From Amyelois transitella (taxonomy: Eukaryota; Arthropoda; Insecta; Lepidoptera; Pyralidae), in the NCBI RefSeq assembly GCF_032362555.1, contig NC_083516.1, positions 7,031,001 to 7,095,000 of the forward strand: a stretch of DNA of 64,000 nt, read 5' to 3'. The notes under the pieces were generated by a model. That model was not told where the DNA came from and did no database searches. It saw nothing but the letters and a program-made list of their open reading frames with translations. A program made the translations under genes and the position numbers. Shown here piece by piece: positions 35,801 through 47,831 of the stretch. Position 1 is the stretch's first letter. The number at the start of each line of letters is the position of its first letter.

Positions 35801-38800
35801 TTATAGATTTTACATCATCTTCATTTCTTTGCACTCGCGTTTTTTGGTGAACCGTTACTGATTCGTATAATTCAGAGAAGTTGAAATCTGATAATGGATA
35901 TAATTTGCGAAATTATAATGATCTCACAAATTGTAGTTTTATCTGTGAGTTTATCGGGCTTCGTTCACATGAGAGTTTAATAAAGTAAAAGTAGCCTTTG
36001 TAGCATACATACATACATACATAAAATCACGCCTCTTTCCCGGAGGGGTAGGCAGAGACTACCTCTTTCCACTTGCCACGATCTCTGCATACTTCTTTCG
36101 CTTCGTCCACATTCATAACTCTCTTCATACAAGCTCGGCGGTTTCGGGTACTTTTGACCTGACCCTTTACCAGGACGTCCTTAATTTGATCAAGATACGT
36201 TCGTCTAGGTCTTCCCACTCCGACCTTTCCCTCCACACTCTCCTTGTATATCTGCTTAGTCAACCTGCTTTCATTCATCCTCTCCACATGACCGAACCAT
36301 CTTAACATACCCTTTTCTATTCCTGTAACTACATCTTCTTTCACATCACAACATTCCCTTATCACGCTGTTCCTTATCCTGTCACTCAATTTCACACCCA
36401 TCATACTCCTTAACGCTCTCATTTCCACTGCATTTATTCTGCTTTCATGCTTCTTTTGCCATACCCAACTTTCACTCCCATACATTAATGTCGGGACCAA
36501 CACGCCCCTGTGCACAGCCAGTCGAGCCTTTTTGGATAGTTTCTGACTGCTCATAAAGGCATGCAAAGCTCCATTCACCATGTTCCCCGCGTTCACTCTC
36601 CTTTCAATATCACTATCATACTTGCCATCTGATGTAAACTTTGATCCTAGATATACAAACTCTTTCACTTGCTCCACTTTTTCTCCTCCAATCAAAATAT
36701 TACATGCTGTCATTTCTTTCTCCATTTCAAAAACCAGTGTTTTAGTTTTACTTACGTTCACTTTCATTCCTTTCTCTTTTAAAGCTTCATGCATACAGTT
36801 TACCATCTCCTGTAACTCCTCCGCTGATGACGCCAGTATAACCTGATCGTCGGCATAGAGCAGACATTTGACGAGTAACTCATTCATCCTTAATCCACTT
36901 TTAGACTCTTTCAAATCTGTCAAACAGCTATCCATAAATAGGTTGAACAGCCACGGTGACGCAACACATCCTTGCCTAACGCCTTTCTCAATCTTAAACC
37001 ACTCAGTGTGCGCTCCGTTTATCCTGACACAAGCACTCGAATCCTCATATAAGGATTTCAGTGCTCGTATTAAGAGACTGCTCACCCCATGCATAGAAAG
37101 TGCTGACCACAATTCATTCCTCTCAACTCTGTCATAGGCCTTTTCCAGATCTACGAATGTGCAATAGACTTTTTGACTCTTGGCCAAAAACTTTTCGGCT
37201 ATGCACCGCAAGGAAAAGACCTGATCAGTACATCCCATTCCCTTTCGAAATCCCGCTTGAGCATCCCATATTTTGTCATCAGTTTCATTCCTGACTCTAT
37301 TAATCAATACCTTAGCATACAATTTGCCGACGACGCTAAGCAGGCTTATACCACGATAATTTTTGCAGTCCAGCTGTGACCCTTTTCCTTTGTAAAGTGG
37401 CACGATAACAGCCTTACACCAATCTTTTGGTACTCGGCCGCTTCTCCAACACAAATTGAAAAGGCAGTACAACTGACTAGCTACTACGCCTTTTCCTGCT
37501 TTAAGCATCTCGACCGACACTCTATCACACCCAGCAGCCTTTCCCGCTTTCATACTCTTAAGTGCTTCCACAATTTCGAACATTTCAATTTCGCCTTCCA
37601 TCTCATTCTCTTTTTCTTCGCTATAGCAGAAATCTTTCTTATTTCCTTCCTTTTTTTCAAATAAACTTTCAAAATAGTCCTTCCATATCTTTAGTACACA
37701 TTCTTCTCCTTTTACAACGCTACCATCCTGGCATCTGATCCTAGTCAGCTCTCTGGTTATAGTATTTCCTCGGGCTGACCTTACGGATTTCCAGAATACT
37801 TTCAGATTTGACTGAAAGTCTTCTGATAGCCTTTTATCAAAATCCTCTTTATACTCTTCTTTCTTTCTAATCACAGCTTTCTTAACCAAATCTTTCATTT
37901 TCTTATATTCCTTACGTGCTTCATTCACATCTTCATCTATAACCTCTTGCATTCTTAAGTTAGCTTTTGCTGCTAACAAATCCAGCCATGCTTTCTTCTT
38001 TAATCGCACAAGTTCTTGCACATCTTTACTCATCCACGCATTTTTGTGATTTTTTCCTTTCCTTCTTCTACTTACACCACACACTTCAACAGCTACTTTC
38101 ACAATTCTTTCTTTAAATTCCTTCCATCCATCTTCAATATCGCTCATTTCCTCTAAATCTTCAAATTCATCCTTCAGTCTATTAATATACTTCTTACCTA
38201 CATCCATATCTTGCAAATTTTCTACTTTTACTCTTTCCAAAACGCTGGTTTGCTCCCTTACCCTGTGCCGCCAGCGATTGAAGATACCCCTTATCCGGGA
38301 TATCACCAGTAAATGGTCCGAGTCAATGCCAGCACCGCGATATGCACGGGTATCCAGCACTTTGTTCTTCAATCTTTCATCTACAATCACAAAGTCTATC
38401 ATACTTTTTAAAATACCTTCCACTCTTGTGTAGGTGTGGATCTCTTTATGTTGAAACATTGAGTTCGACACAAAAAGATCCCACTCTAGACAAATTTCTA
38501 ATACACTTCTTCCATTATCATTCACCTTTTCGTCACCAAACGCACCAAGCACCTTTTCATATCCATCACGCTTTACACCCACCCATCCATTAAAATCACC
38601 TAACATAATAATCTTCTCATTTGGCTTGGTAACTTTCAATACTTCTCTTACACTATTCCAGAACTCCTCGTTTTCGCTTTTTGCTGATGTTGTACCCCTC
38701 GAACCCACATCCCAAGGTGCATAAACACCTAGAACGAAGATCCGAGTGATTCCAACTTTCAGCCTAATCCATAGAAGACGAGGGCTGACACACTCATACT

Positions 38801-39673
38801 CATTTACGCACTCAGCCATTCGTGCAGAAAGAATTAGACCGACCCCTTGACAGCCTCGGCTGGTACTGGAAATTCCAGACCAATACGCCGTGTAAGGGCC
38901 GTGCTGCGTCGCGTCGCATCCTTTCCGCTTCGTTTCATTCACGCACAACACATCCAAACGTCTTTCATCCATCATTTGGCATACTTCCTCAATCTTATCT
39001 TTCATTCCTCCTCTTACATTCATCGTCGCAAAGCGGCTTTCAGCAGACCGCATACCGCTCCCGCCGGGAACGAGACGTGATGGGGTGCGGACACCATCGC
39101 CGCCATTTAGGTGCTCTTTCAAAAAATTTGCATCCATGCGATTCCCACGAGACGCCTTTGTAGCATTTACACTAAATGTGCATAATTTCATTAAAATCGG
39201 TTCCAGTCTTCTTTGTGTTTTGTTTTGTTGTGTTAAATTATTCTTTACCACTTAACATTGAATTTTGCTTATTAATGAATCAATTAAGATTTTTTAAAGA
39301 TCAGTCGCCTAAAACTAATCTCATGGGATTAACTTGCTGTTGCTTCGTGGTCACTCGAACACATTGGGCGCATTCTCCATCGATTCCGATAAAAACTAGC
39401 TCTCACCACCTCATTCAAACAGGATAAAGTTATAGCCTTTTACAATTACTCAGTCCATGTTGGTGACCGGAATCGGTATTGGCAAATTTGATGAATTAAT
39501 GTATAATGGAAACTGAGAACCCTTAAGGCACAGATAAACAGATATAAATAGTACACTTTACCTTCTCCGTAATCAACGAAATCAAGAATTGGATTGTAGT
39601 CTGTCTCTTCATCTATTGTAGCGTTGTTTGTGGGAAAGAAATAAACTAGAATCCACATCATGGACCACCTCAT
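32816..39673 (-). CDS. Secreted, probably GPI-anchored Ly6/quiver-like protein with long N-terminal region
   Basis: Five exons keep frame: 39673-39562, 35887-35771, 35134-34614, 34401-34252, 32998-32816, giving 360 aa. I chose ATG 39673 because MRWSMMWILVYFF begins a signal peptide; an in-frame ATG at 39706 would add 11 residues. Residues about 20-250 are an unrecognised extracellular region with a Thr/Ser-rich stretch (TTTDSPTTDTPSTSTVSTIN). The last two exons form a Ly6/uPAR-type cysteine pattern: CFVC, SSAC, KYC, DGC, HACVC and WCN, the typical C-terminal 'CN'. A hydrophobic end follows (SIVSYVVLLVSNINH), as expected for a GPI signal. In insects such proteins include quiver/sleepless, which bind channels or receptors at the neuronal surface, but identity to sleepless is not shown. 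The exon 4 donor must be the weaker GAC|GTGTAAG; the stronger-looking GTAAGAAG two bases on would cause a frameshift. Intron 1 contains a young RTE insertion. Confidence 0.72.
33158..33412 (+). repeat. Dispersed repeat 1, near full length
   Basis: It runs from 'gtgtggttcccggcaccgat' through 'gtcgtaaagggcgactaagg', 'gttcagtcttttcaagactg' and 'ctaccccgcaaagggatata' to 'gtgactatgtgtttgtatg'. About 250 bp, non-coding, with a tgtatg-type end as in SINE-like or non-autonomous elements. It is in intron 4 of the Ly6-like gene. A partial copy precedes it at 33040-33095. Confidence 0.8.
33540..33822. repeat. Diverged direct duplication, two ~140-bp units
   Basis: Both units contain 'gaaatgaaattcaccgatgg'-like sequence, then 'tttccagctt' or 'tttcagcttc', 'ggtgac', and 'gggaaatacac' or 'gggaatacacc'. 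They start near 33540 and 33690. No coding function seen. Confidence 0.55.
36007..39153 (-). mobile_element. Intact RTE-type retrotransposon with 13-bp target duplication
   Basis: The sequence gcctttgtagcat is present at 35994-36006 and again at 39154-39166, bracketing the element. The 3' end (left) is a short (tatg)n tail, 'catacatacatacataaaat' on the plus strand. The length of 3147 bp matches a full RTE unit. It lies in intron 1 of the Ly6-like gene, in the same orientation. Confidence 0.92.
36027..39137 (-). CDS. RTE endonuclease/reverse transcriptase, uninterrupted, 1036 aa
   Basis: ATG 39137 lies 16 nt inside the element, so in-frame codons further right belong to the host intron and are excluded. 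The APE endonuclease comes first: RFATMNVRGGMKDK, LDVLCVNETKRKG, IIMLGDFNGWVG, MIDFVIVDERL and GIDSDHLLVISRI. Reverse transcriptase follows: NYRGISLLSVVGKLYAKVL, YCTFVDLEKAYDRV, GVRQGCVASPWLFNLF and CLLYADDQVILASS with the YADD active site. The C-terminal part includes LRWFGHVERMNESRL and GVGRPRRTYLDQIKD. No stop or frameshift over 3.1 kb plus an exact target duplication indicate a recent insertion, possibly still mobile. Truncated relatives occur at 12375-12955, 19490-19601 and 30938-31310. Confidence 0.93.
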   Translation of the reverse strand: MDANFLKEHLNGGDGVRTPSRLVPGGSGMRSAESRFATMNVRGGMKDKIEEVCQMMDERRLDVLCVNETKRKGCDATQHGPYTAYWSGISSTSRGCQGVGLILSARMAECVNEYECVSPRLLWIRLKVGITRIFVLGVYAPWDVGSRGTTSAKSENEEFWNSVREVLKVTKPNEKIIMLGDFNGWVGVKRDGYEKVLGAFGDEKVNDNGRSVLEICLEWDLFVSNSMFQHKEIHTYTRVEGILKSMIDFVIVDERLKNKVLDTRAYRGAGIDSDHLLVISRIRGIFNRWRHRVREQTSVLERVKVENLQDMDVGKKYINRLKDEFEDLEEMSDIEDGWKEFKERIVKVAVEVCGVSRRRKGKNHKNAWMSKDVQELVRLKKKAWLDLLAAKANLRMQEVIDEDVNEARKEYKKMKDLVKKAVIRKKEEYKEDFDKRLSEDFQSNLKVFWKSVRSARGNTITRELTRIRCQDGSVVKGEECVLKIWKDYFESLFEKKEGNKKDFCYSEEKENEMEGEIEMFEIVEALKSMKAGKAAGCDRVSVEMLKAGKGVVASQLYCLFNLCWRSGRVPKDWCKAVIVPLYKGKGSQLDCKNYRGISLLSVVGKLYAKVLINRVRNETDDKIWDAQAGFRKGMGCTDQVFSLRCIAEKFLAKSQKVYCTFVDLEKAYDRVERNELWSALSMHGVSSLLIRALKSLYEDSSACVRINGAHTEWFKIEKGVRQGCVASPWLFNLFMDSCLTDLKESKSGLRMNELLVKCLLYADDQVILASSAEELQEMVNCMHEALKEKGMKVNVSKTKTLVFEMEKEMTACNILIGGEKVEQVKEFVYLGSKFTSDGKYDSDIERRVNAGNMVNGALHAFMSSQKLSKKARLAVHRGVLVPTLMYGSESWVWQKKHESRINAVEMRALRSMMGVKLSDRIRNSVIRECCDVKEDVVTGIEKGMLRWFGHVERMNESRLTKQIYKESVEGKVGVGRPRRTYLDQIKDVLVKGQVKSTRNRRACMKRVMNVDEAKEVCRDRGKWKEVVSAYPSGKEA

Positions 39674-39706
39674 TGGGCCTGCTTTTATAGCTGTATTGTG
39701 TAACAT

Positions 39707-40518
39707 TTAGCAACATAGGTTTCCTCGAGCGTTGCTCTAAAGTCTTGAAACGCTAGGGATAATTACATGTCTGTCTATTTAGGTCAAAAGACATACTTAA
39801 ATTTTTTATCCTAAAAATTTCAACACAAGATTATTAAATTTGACATGGCTAATATGTCTCTCAGATTTTTTATTACTGTATGAGACTAGGGCGAGCGCAT
39901 ATTTCTCTCGAGAGCCAAGAAAATATTAAACCTTAATCATTTCATTTACTTTTTTTTTGTTTCTAAACATCCCTTAGAGCACACATTTCTAATTATGTCG
40001 ATACTAGGTAAGGAGCACACGCTAGTTGAACATATGAATTTTTCCACGAGGAAAACGCGGTAGGTAATTATTATGAATCGATTACTAAAGGAAGCTTAGA
40101 GAGCTTAGTAGAGACCGTACTGCGATATTGCCGCCTTTTTTATTTTCCTAAATTGAGAACTGATTCAGTAACGAATTCAGACAAGTGTGGTAGCATTGAG
40201 CAACTTCCTAAATAAAAAATCGAACATTAGTAGTTATGTAGAAGACCCATCCTACCATCAGATATCTTGCCAAATTGATGGTTCATTTAGATATGTATAA
40301 GATCAAAGATAAAAACTCGAGACAGAAGAGCTTTCTAATCTTTAATCAATATTTTATCAGAATCAGGAAACATCCCATAGGCATAGGCTTTATAAATAGA
40401 CAGTTAATAGTTTTTAACAAAAAAATAATAAATAAAAGTTATTATTTTGAATGTAAAAGGAAATACAGTTATGAATTTTATTGCTTCCGCTCATCAATTT
40501 TCTTTGTTTTATGGTTAT
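39707..40518. other. Spacer between the Ly6-like gene and the 698-aa gene
   Basis: It should contain the Ly6-like promoter (transcribed leftwards from about 39700) and the 3' untranslated region of the 698-aa gene (stop at 40519). I see no exon, clear poly(A) signal or named repeat. Confidence 0.4.
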
Positions 40519-43400
40519 TTAACTATCATTACACCGATCTGAACTATCTGAAAGTACGGTGTTGATATTAACATCTGCTTTAGTGGAAGGCTTTTCATTA
40601 TTATTTTGAGATTGTTGTCTGTCGGCATTTGTATCAGCTGTAACAAAAAATAGGATAGGAAAATCAGATTACTTATCAAATTAGAGAAAAAAGGAAGTTG
40701 TGCTTAAAAGTATAAGATGATTTCCAAATACATTTTCATCTCATTATTGTACTCGTACCTGTTTTTGAACTACACAAATTAAGAGGAAAGAGATGTGATT
40801 ACATATACGTATGTCGTTTCTTACCATTCTTTAATTGAACATTTAAGATGCGGTGATACAGTTCATTAAATTTCTTTTGACGTTTTACATTGGACGGCGT
40901 GCGGACGACTAACGTTGGTAGTAAGATGTAGTGCTCAAGATCAGGCTCGTCTTTACTTTGATACTTTCGTCTTGAAGCTTCCTTTTTGACTACCAAACGA
41001 GGATTCCTTGATTGATATTTGTTCGTTGAGATACTACTGGCACTTGTTAAATTGTTAATTATATTACCCCGAGTTGAGGTTGTAGGAGCTGTACCTCTAT
41101 CAAGTTTAGTTGGACTAGAAGTGTGATAGCAACAGGTGGCTTCTCGATTGTTTGAAGTCCGATGAGCGGCGTAACTTGGCCCAGCAACACACTCTTCTTC
41201 TCTCATGTGCCTTCTTTGTCGTGTATCTTGAAACGTCAAGCGATCATGGCTTCTATGACTTTTACGCGTGTTTCCATTTTCACGATGCCTTTCTAAATTT
41301 GATGTGCCGCCAGTGTTGTAATCACTTAAGGCGGCTTCTTTGTTTTCTTCATGTCTATCTTTGTGGCTCGCAACTATAATATCACCAGTCTTACCAACAG
41401 GTCTGCAATTTTCATGACGATGGTTTAATTTCACAATTCTGTAATGTCGCCGTTTTCTTCTTTCGACATGTGCTACTCTTTCTCTTAACAAACTATCTAT
41501 TAGCCTCTGCAATTCACATCTCATATTATAACGGTCTGTATGGGGTAGTCTACGACCTAAGCGAGCATTTGGCCAATGGGTTCGGCAAACATCTTCCCAT
41601 ATTATATCACTGAGAACTCCTTCTCTAGATGGTGTCAATTTAATGCCATCGTCACGTGGTGCGAATTCGCCTTGAGCTAAGTAATGAACAGTATCCATAA
41701 GTCTGTAATCTCGTACTGGATTAAGTTTGTGTCGAATTTTGTGTACTCTCTCGGCGGCCATTTTTGGTACATCTTCTCGTTTACATGGCACTGATGCGCA
41801 CTGCCGTCGGCCTCTAGCAGTGATACCATCGTAAGTAGTAAAGTCCCTTCCGTATTGTTCTGAATTATGCTCTTTTTCTAAAGTGGCAGCTTTACTTGGA
41901 GATAATGGTGCTGTTTGTTGCTGGTTATATCTTTGGAATGCAGATGTTTCAGGAATATGACTATATTGTTGAATGTAGCTACAACCTGGGTGCGCCGTCC
42001 CAGATATATTTCTCATTGCGAAACCTTTCGATTCTTCATCTGACGAAGATAGATGCATATTAGGATCAATAGAACGAAAAACCCTTTCTTGCCTTAAAAT
42101 TTTACGTTCTAAAGTTTCGATTCTTTTATGTAACATATTTAAGGTACTTTGGGAAGGCAAAGGTGATTGTTGAAGTGACGTATTTGAGAATATATATGTA
42201 GAAATATCAACTTTATCTGGCTTATTTTGTTCGTTAGTTGTTACATCAACGTTAAGAGAATTCATATTAGAGGTTGGATTGCGTGCATAATATCTTGCGA
42301 GGGGTTGACTAACTGCGTTTTGATATTTAGCAAGAAAACATTTCGAAGCGGTGGTTGACGTTTCTACCTGTTCAGAACTTGAAGAAACTTTTCTACATTC
42401 AATTTCACTTTTTTTCGTCTGCTTTTCAGGTATGCAGGCTACTGATTTCAAAAACTGATCGGAATCATCTTCGCTGTATCCTGAAAAATCAATTTTAGCC
42501 AAAAATAAGTCAGTTTTTTTGGTGAAAAGAATTACATTAGCTGAAATAATATCTTACGAGTCACAAAGGAAGAATGGTCTCCAATTGCTAGTCTTGAACC
42601 TGATCGTTTTGAACTCTGTGAAAAAAATAAACATTAGTGATATATTTATAAGGAATTGCAAATAAATATTCTCTAGACAGTAATATTAGTGCATAATACA
42701 ACCTTCTTATTGTAATATCTACTCTTCTCTGCAATGTACAGGGTTTTGATGGCCGGCACTTGTCTTGGCTTGATCGAGACGAGAACTCTTTGTAAAGCTG
42801 GATGACGAGATTGACCCTTTTTTAGAATTTCTAAGTCTAAACAAAATAATAAGACAATTTAAAAAAATATGCTTTTTACTTTATTTGTCATAAAAATGTT
42901 AACATTCATCTATTAGTTTGCGCCTCACCTTTTTGGATAGAAGGGCACGCCTATAACTACGATCCTAGACGGAGAAAGTCAGGTCTTCACATGCAGCGAC
43001 CACCGTCTGACAACCTTTGCTGCGGAACCTATCCCAGATTAGATTATGGTTAGACATCCATTGACTGAATGTGTAGGAACTTGCAATCTCTTGTCTTCCC
43101 ACATCTTAAGACTTCGGTTAACTATCGAATACTAAGATATAGAATCTAAGAAAATACTCATTGGTACATGGCCGCGATAGGATTCTGCGTATTTGCGTAT
43201 AAAAAATTGAATTTGAATTTATTCGGGTACCATGACCGTTCGACCACCTATGCTCTAATGAGAATATTACCCAGTAACAGCTCCTTCTTTGACAGACGAG
43301 GCGAAGCCCCGACGAGGCCGTCGTAATTCACTTCACGTATAAGTTTCTCTTCTCGGATGGATATCAATTTTTTCTTTGATGAAGTCTGTTTATTTTCCAT
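40519..43400 (-). CDS. Unrecognised basic protein, ~698 aa
   Basis: Five exons join in frame: 43400-43271, 42836-42703, 42615-42558, 42480-40825, 40637-40519. The start MENKQTSSKKKLISIREEKL was chosen because it is the first ATG in phase with exon 2. The ATG at 42502 is intronic, as exon 4 begins at 42480. The protein is Ser/Arg/Lys-rich and largely disordered by eye. There is one probable short coiled coil (LNMLHKRIETLERKILRQER) and one compact, conserved-looking block (LSDIIWEDVCRTHWPNARLG, then RRLPHTDRYNMRCELQRLID). The C-terminus is Asn/Asp/Ser-rich. I recognise no family. It is divergent from the 220-aa gene at 44196, about 0.8 kb apart. Confidence 0.7.
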
Positions 43401-44195
43401 CACATTTTATTTTCCTCTTGCCCGGCATAGTTATTAATACATGGGAAGTAGAAAAATTGTAGCTAACAAATAATTTTGAAGTATTTTTTTTGAAAAGAAA
43501 AAATTACATCATTATGACAAATGCTGAGAAGAAAACTCAGAATCTTGTGATCTTGGAAACGAAGTAGTTCAACAATGCCTCTTTATTGAGTCTATGTTCG
43601 TTAAAGGAACTAGAACTTTGAAATAAATATTAAAATTTAGGTATTTTATATTTCTGCGCCCTTTGAAAAACTGCTCAAGGGTTCTAGTGAACGTTTAAAT
43701 CTTTGTTTTAATTAACTTTTATATATATACGTTTATACGGAACAGATTACCTAGATTTTGATGGATAATCTAGCAAAACCAATAAAAAATTATACAGGAC
43801 GTTTTTACGGACCTTTAAACATTATTTCTCAGTATTATCATGTAGTCGGCTTGGTGGAAGAAGAAGAGTTAGTAAGAAAGATAAATAAAGTCTTTGATCG
43901 GGCTAGTTTATCAAATTATAGGGTGTCGCAAGGATAAAACCCGAATCTTGTTTTGCTACGTAAATTGAAAATTGATTACTATAATAACGACGATTTAAAA
44001 CCTTTTTATATTAACAGTAGACTTTTTATTTCGAAAATAGAAGACATACGAAAACAAGAAAGTCGCGTGTCAAAATTTACAAAGAGTGACGTTTCACCCA
44101 TTTGTAATAATTAAAAAAATAGCTGGGCAAAAATTTGGTGATAAATTTGTGTGGTTTTAGTGAAAAAGGACGAATGGATGCTTGAATGATAAAGA
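43401..44195. promoter_or_regulatory. Shared intergenic region of two divergent genes
   Basis: Start codons at 43400 (minus) and 44196 (plus) face away from each other across 795 bp, so both promoters are presumably here. No repeat copy or other exon is visible, in contrast to most gaps in this window. No specific factor sites are claimed. Confidence 0.4.
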
Positions 44196-47100
44196 ATGTC
44201 AGAACAGGAGAAAAAAAGTGGTGGTGGGAGCACGGCACCTCTTGTGGTGGTGGAGCAGACGACAGCGAGCAGACACAAGCCCATCCGCGCCGACCAGGAG
44301 GAAGCCACGGACCTCCATCGCAAGCATTCTAAAGTCCCCGTTGTTGGTAGTGAGTTCCCTTTACATACTTTACAAATGACAGCGATACATGACATTTTGA
44401 CCATTAAGTTGAACTGCAAAAGCGACACCGGACTTAGTAGGCAGAGACAGGGACAGGGACAGGGATCATGCCAAGTGGATACGTGTAGTACTTGCCATGA
44501 TCCCTGTATTCTCCTTTGTGAGTTTTAAATAAAATTCTATTGAAATTTTTCCCGAAAGTGGGTGGTTGTTTGTTAACATTTAATTGTTCATCATTATTGT
44601 TACATGATATGTATATTTGATAAGTTTTTAATAGTTACATTTGAATTGTTTAAAAGTGTTAATAAAGTAATGATGAAATATAGTACCCTTTCATTTATTT
44701 TCAGCAGTAGCTGAGGAATCGAAAGTGTCTTCTGCGCAAGATCCAGAATGCGACCACGGTAAGATCTTATTTCCATCTTCTTTCTTATCAGTACCGTATT
44801 GTCTATTGTTTTATTAAACTGTTATTTTTCGGAGGATTCATTAGGTGCATGTCATAAATGAATTGGAATTTTTTGAAAAAGATTTTACAGTTACTTTTTT
44901 AACACGAGTACCGAAATTTTTATTGTGCGGATTAAAAAGTTAATTGGTCTTTTTTATCCACATTCACGAAAAGATGACGTTGTATATTGTAAACGGGTAC
45001 TTACAATTAAAAAGGTTTTATTGTTATCTTTTACTAAAAATAAATATTAAAAGCGACTTGTATTTACAGCAATGTCCACCGAAAAACAAAAGCAAAGCAT
45101 GTCTAAAAAATTCAGTTCCGTCACCAGTAAGCGGGGCCCATCCATGGAAACTATCACCTTAGCACCCATGGAAATAGAAACGAAGGTACGACCAATGAAA
45201 ACCGTTATTTCTATTATAATAATAACATTGGATGTGGAGGCAGTCCAGAAAAATAATAACTCCACGACTTAGTATAAAAGGTAAATATTGTAGTATGCAA
45301 CCTCTTTGAAGAAACATAAATATTTTCTCCAATTGATGATAGAAACTCAAACGTCCAATATTATTTGAAACCAAACAAAGAAATATAAGTATTCATGCTA
45401 GGTGAATCATGTAGTTTCAACATAATTCAAAGCCCATTCGCATACCAAATTCTTTCACGGAACATTTAAACGACATGCAGCCAGCATTAGATATGATGAT
45501 TATACATATTTTCCTAACTAGCTGTGCCCGTGACTTCGTCCGCCTGGAATAGTTATTTTGGGCATCATTGAAGCCCTCAAGGATGAATAATTTTCCCCGT
45601 TTCTTTTTCTAATTTCTTCGCTCCTAATAGTTGCAGCGTGATATTATATAAGCCTTAAGCCTTCCTCGATAAATGGTCTATTCAACAACTTAAAAGAATT
45701 TTTCAATTCGAACCAGAAGTTCCTGAGATTAGTGCGTTCAAACAAACAAGCAAACAAACTTTTCAGCTTTATAATATTAGTATAGATAATGAGTAATTCC
45801 AGAAAAAAATTAAACCGAATTCAAATCTCATAACTTTTGTTTTATCATTACATTCGCAAGTAAGTATTATTTGAGTTGGGATCAGAGAGAGAGAGAGTTT
45901 GATGATAAGTATCCTGCACTAGTCCCGAGTTGAGTTGTAGCTACTGGTAAAAAAGGCAATTAATGATGATAAATGAAGCAAAACTTCTTCTTCCTCCTGG
46001 CGTTAGTCCCAGATACATCCTCGCCTTTTGATCAACTCCAAAAAGTGAATAAGCAATGCCAACATTTAGGATTTCTTTATTTCTAATATCCTTTTAGCGA
46101 GATGCACCATCGTCGCATCAACAACCGATCCCGCCTAGTGTAGAAATAGTGGCTTCTCATTCTGACAATCAAGTGGAAGATAAACAAGAGACTCAGTTGG
46201 AGAAGAAGGCTGACACTGACAGCATAACGGATGAGATCAAAGAGTTGCGGACCCCGGATGCAACGAAGAAACATTCAGAATGGGTGAGCGTTTTCTGTAT
46301 TTCTTGTTAATCTGACATGAGCTACGGTTATCCAGAGTATAATTGCATCATATCTGTTTCTTATTTATTTTGACACAAACACGTTTTAAACACGTTACTG
46401 TACAGGAGAGGTACAGTTCCAAAGTCCAAACAGTGTCAAGAAATAATAACAACGTACGTTTTAATTTAAAATAAAGACAATACTCTGAGGTTTTAATGCT
46501 CACATTAGATATAAGTACTTGGTTCCAGTTTCATTTTCACAATTCATCAGGGATAGGCTTATAAAGTTGGGTTTTATCTTTTAGGCGAATGGGTCGGGGA
46601 CCTGTCACTATTTGAATCTCAATTCTATCATTTAGTCTAACAGCTGGACGTGGCCTATCAGTTTTTCAAGACTGCTAGCCGTATCCACCCCGCAAGGGAT
46701 AAAGACGTGGCGTGTGATTAGGTTAATGAATGAATTTAAATTCATATGACAGATTACTTACAATACATCTACAAGGTAAAGAAGTTCGCAAATTTTCATT
46801 TCATCTCAAAAAATACTTACGCGACTCTGCCCGCGTACCTAATGTAATTTCTTCAATCATTTTGCCGGTACCCATCTAATGTTAAAAGAGATTATTCATA
46901 GCGAATACCTACTCTTTTCGAAATTATCGTTTGGTCATTACTGTCACGATAAACGTCTCATAAAAAAGCGCGGCAGCCCGTCCTTGGCTATTTTCATTAC
47001 AATGTTACATTCAAGCCCATACCTTTTATCTAACGTCGATTTATTTGACGCAATAAAGTGATAATTTTGGATTTTTATAGTCTGACGATGAGGAAGCGGG

Positions 47101-47236
47101 CGGGCTGCCTCGCAGCGAGTCGCGGGCGTCGCGCATGTCCCGGGCGGTGCGGCAGCTGTTCTGTTGCGGCGTGCGGTACGAGGCGGCCTCCGAGGACGAG
47201 CTGTCCCCGCGCTCGGGCTACGCCACCGGGATATGA
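44196..47236 (+). CDS. Unrecognised small acidic/Ser-rich protein, ~220 aa
   Basis: Five exons keep frame: 44196-44346, 44705-44758, 45070-45185, 46098-46283, 47081-47236. The start is MSEQEKKSGGGSTAPLVVVE. The protein is hydrophilic, with a basic first third (SRHKPIRADQEEATDLHRKH) and a Glu/Asp-rich fourth exon (VEDKQETQLEKKADTDS). The GC-rich final exon carries SRMSRAVRQLFCCGVRYEAA and ends in SPRSGYATGI. The FCCG pair could be palmitoylated, and basic residues around it favour membrane attachment; this is inference. No domain is recognised. Exon 4 ends in phase 0 and could also splice to the phase-0 exons at 49738-51646, giving a different C-terminus. Introns contain part of repeat 1, a retroelement tail and an RTE-like scrap at about 44440-44520. 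Confidence 0.68.
45520..45785 (+). repeat. Retroelement-tail repeat 3, copy 1
   Basis: It begins 'tagctgtgcccgtgacttcg', passes 'gggcatcattgaagccctca', 'cctcgataaatggtctattc' and 'cagaagttcctgagattagt', and ends 'ataatattagtatagat'. The same order of blocks occurs at 54240-54528 and, split by another element, at 56748-57686. Probably the 3' end of a non-LTR element. Confidence 0.75.
46548..46716 (+). repeat. Dispersed repeat 1, 3' part
   Basis: It starts at 'agggataggcttataaagtt', contains 'tttttcaagactgctagccg' and ends 'accccgcaagggataaagac'. It lies in the last intron of the 220-aa gene. Confidence 0.75.
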
Positions 47237-47831
47237 TTGCCCAGATCTACCACCGCCCTGCTTGTGCACACATACTCACATGTTACCCTGGCTGGCCATT
47301 TCCGACCGCCGAGCCGCTACCTCAACCGCTACGTGTACATTTAAGCCGTAAATGATCATAACTCTGACGCCATTAAACCCCAGTATGTGTGGAACGCTAC
47401 GTGTTGAGTCAAGGGCGCCGGCGGGTGGGAATGGCCAGCTAGACTATCGGGAACAGTGTCACGATTTCACGTATACTTAGCTCTGTATATAAAATTACTA
47501 ATAGAAATCTTGAATGGCTTTGAAACATAATTTGTCAATAACCTGCTACTTCACCAAAAATATTTTTACGCTTTCAATGTTAATTTATTAGAATATTATG
47601 AAACTTATTATTAGCATATTCATACGTTGTAATAGTATTAGTAATGTATTATTACTAAGAATAACATACAGTTAATAATGTATGGTGAATGTAAATTAAA
47701 GTTCGTTTCTATTTACAATCCAACTGACTTTTCTATTTTTGATCAATTCTATTTTCGTGTGAATTATAGTGACAAAGTCAAGCCTCCTTCTTACCTCTTT
47801 AAACTTTATATGTACTTAATTAACTAGGTAT

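Noticed and set aside
36580..39163. Several plus-strand frames of 60-110 codons
   Set aside because: They are antisense shadows of the intact RTE protein.
39138..39251. Extension of the RTE protein to an ATG at 39251
   Set aside because: The target duplication at 39154-39166 shows that sequence to the right is host intron. The element's own ATG is at 39137.
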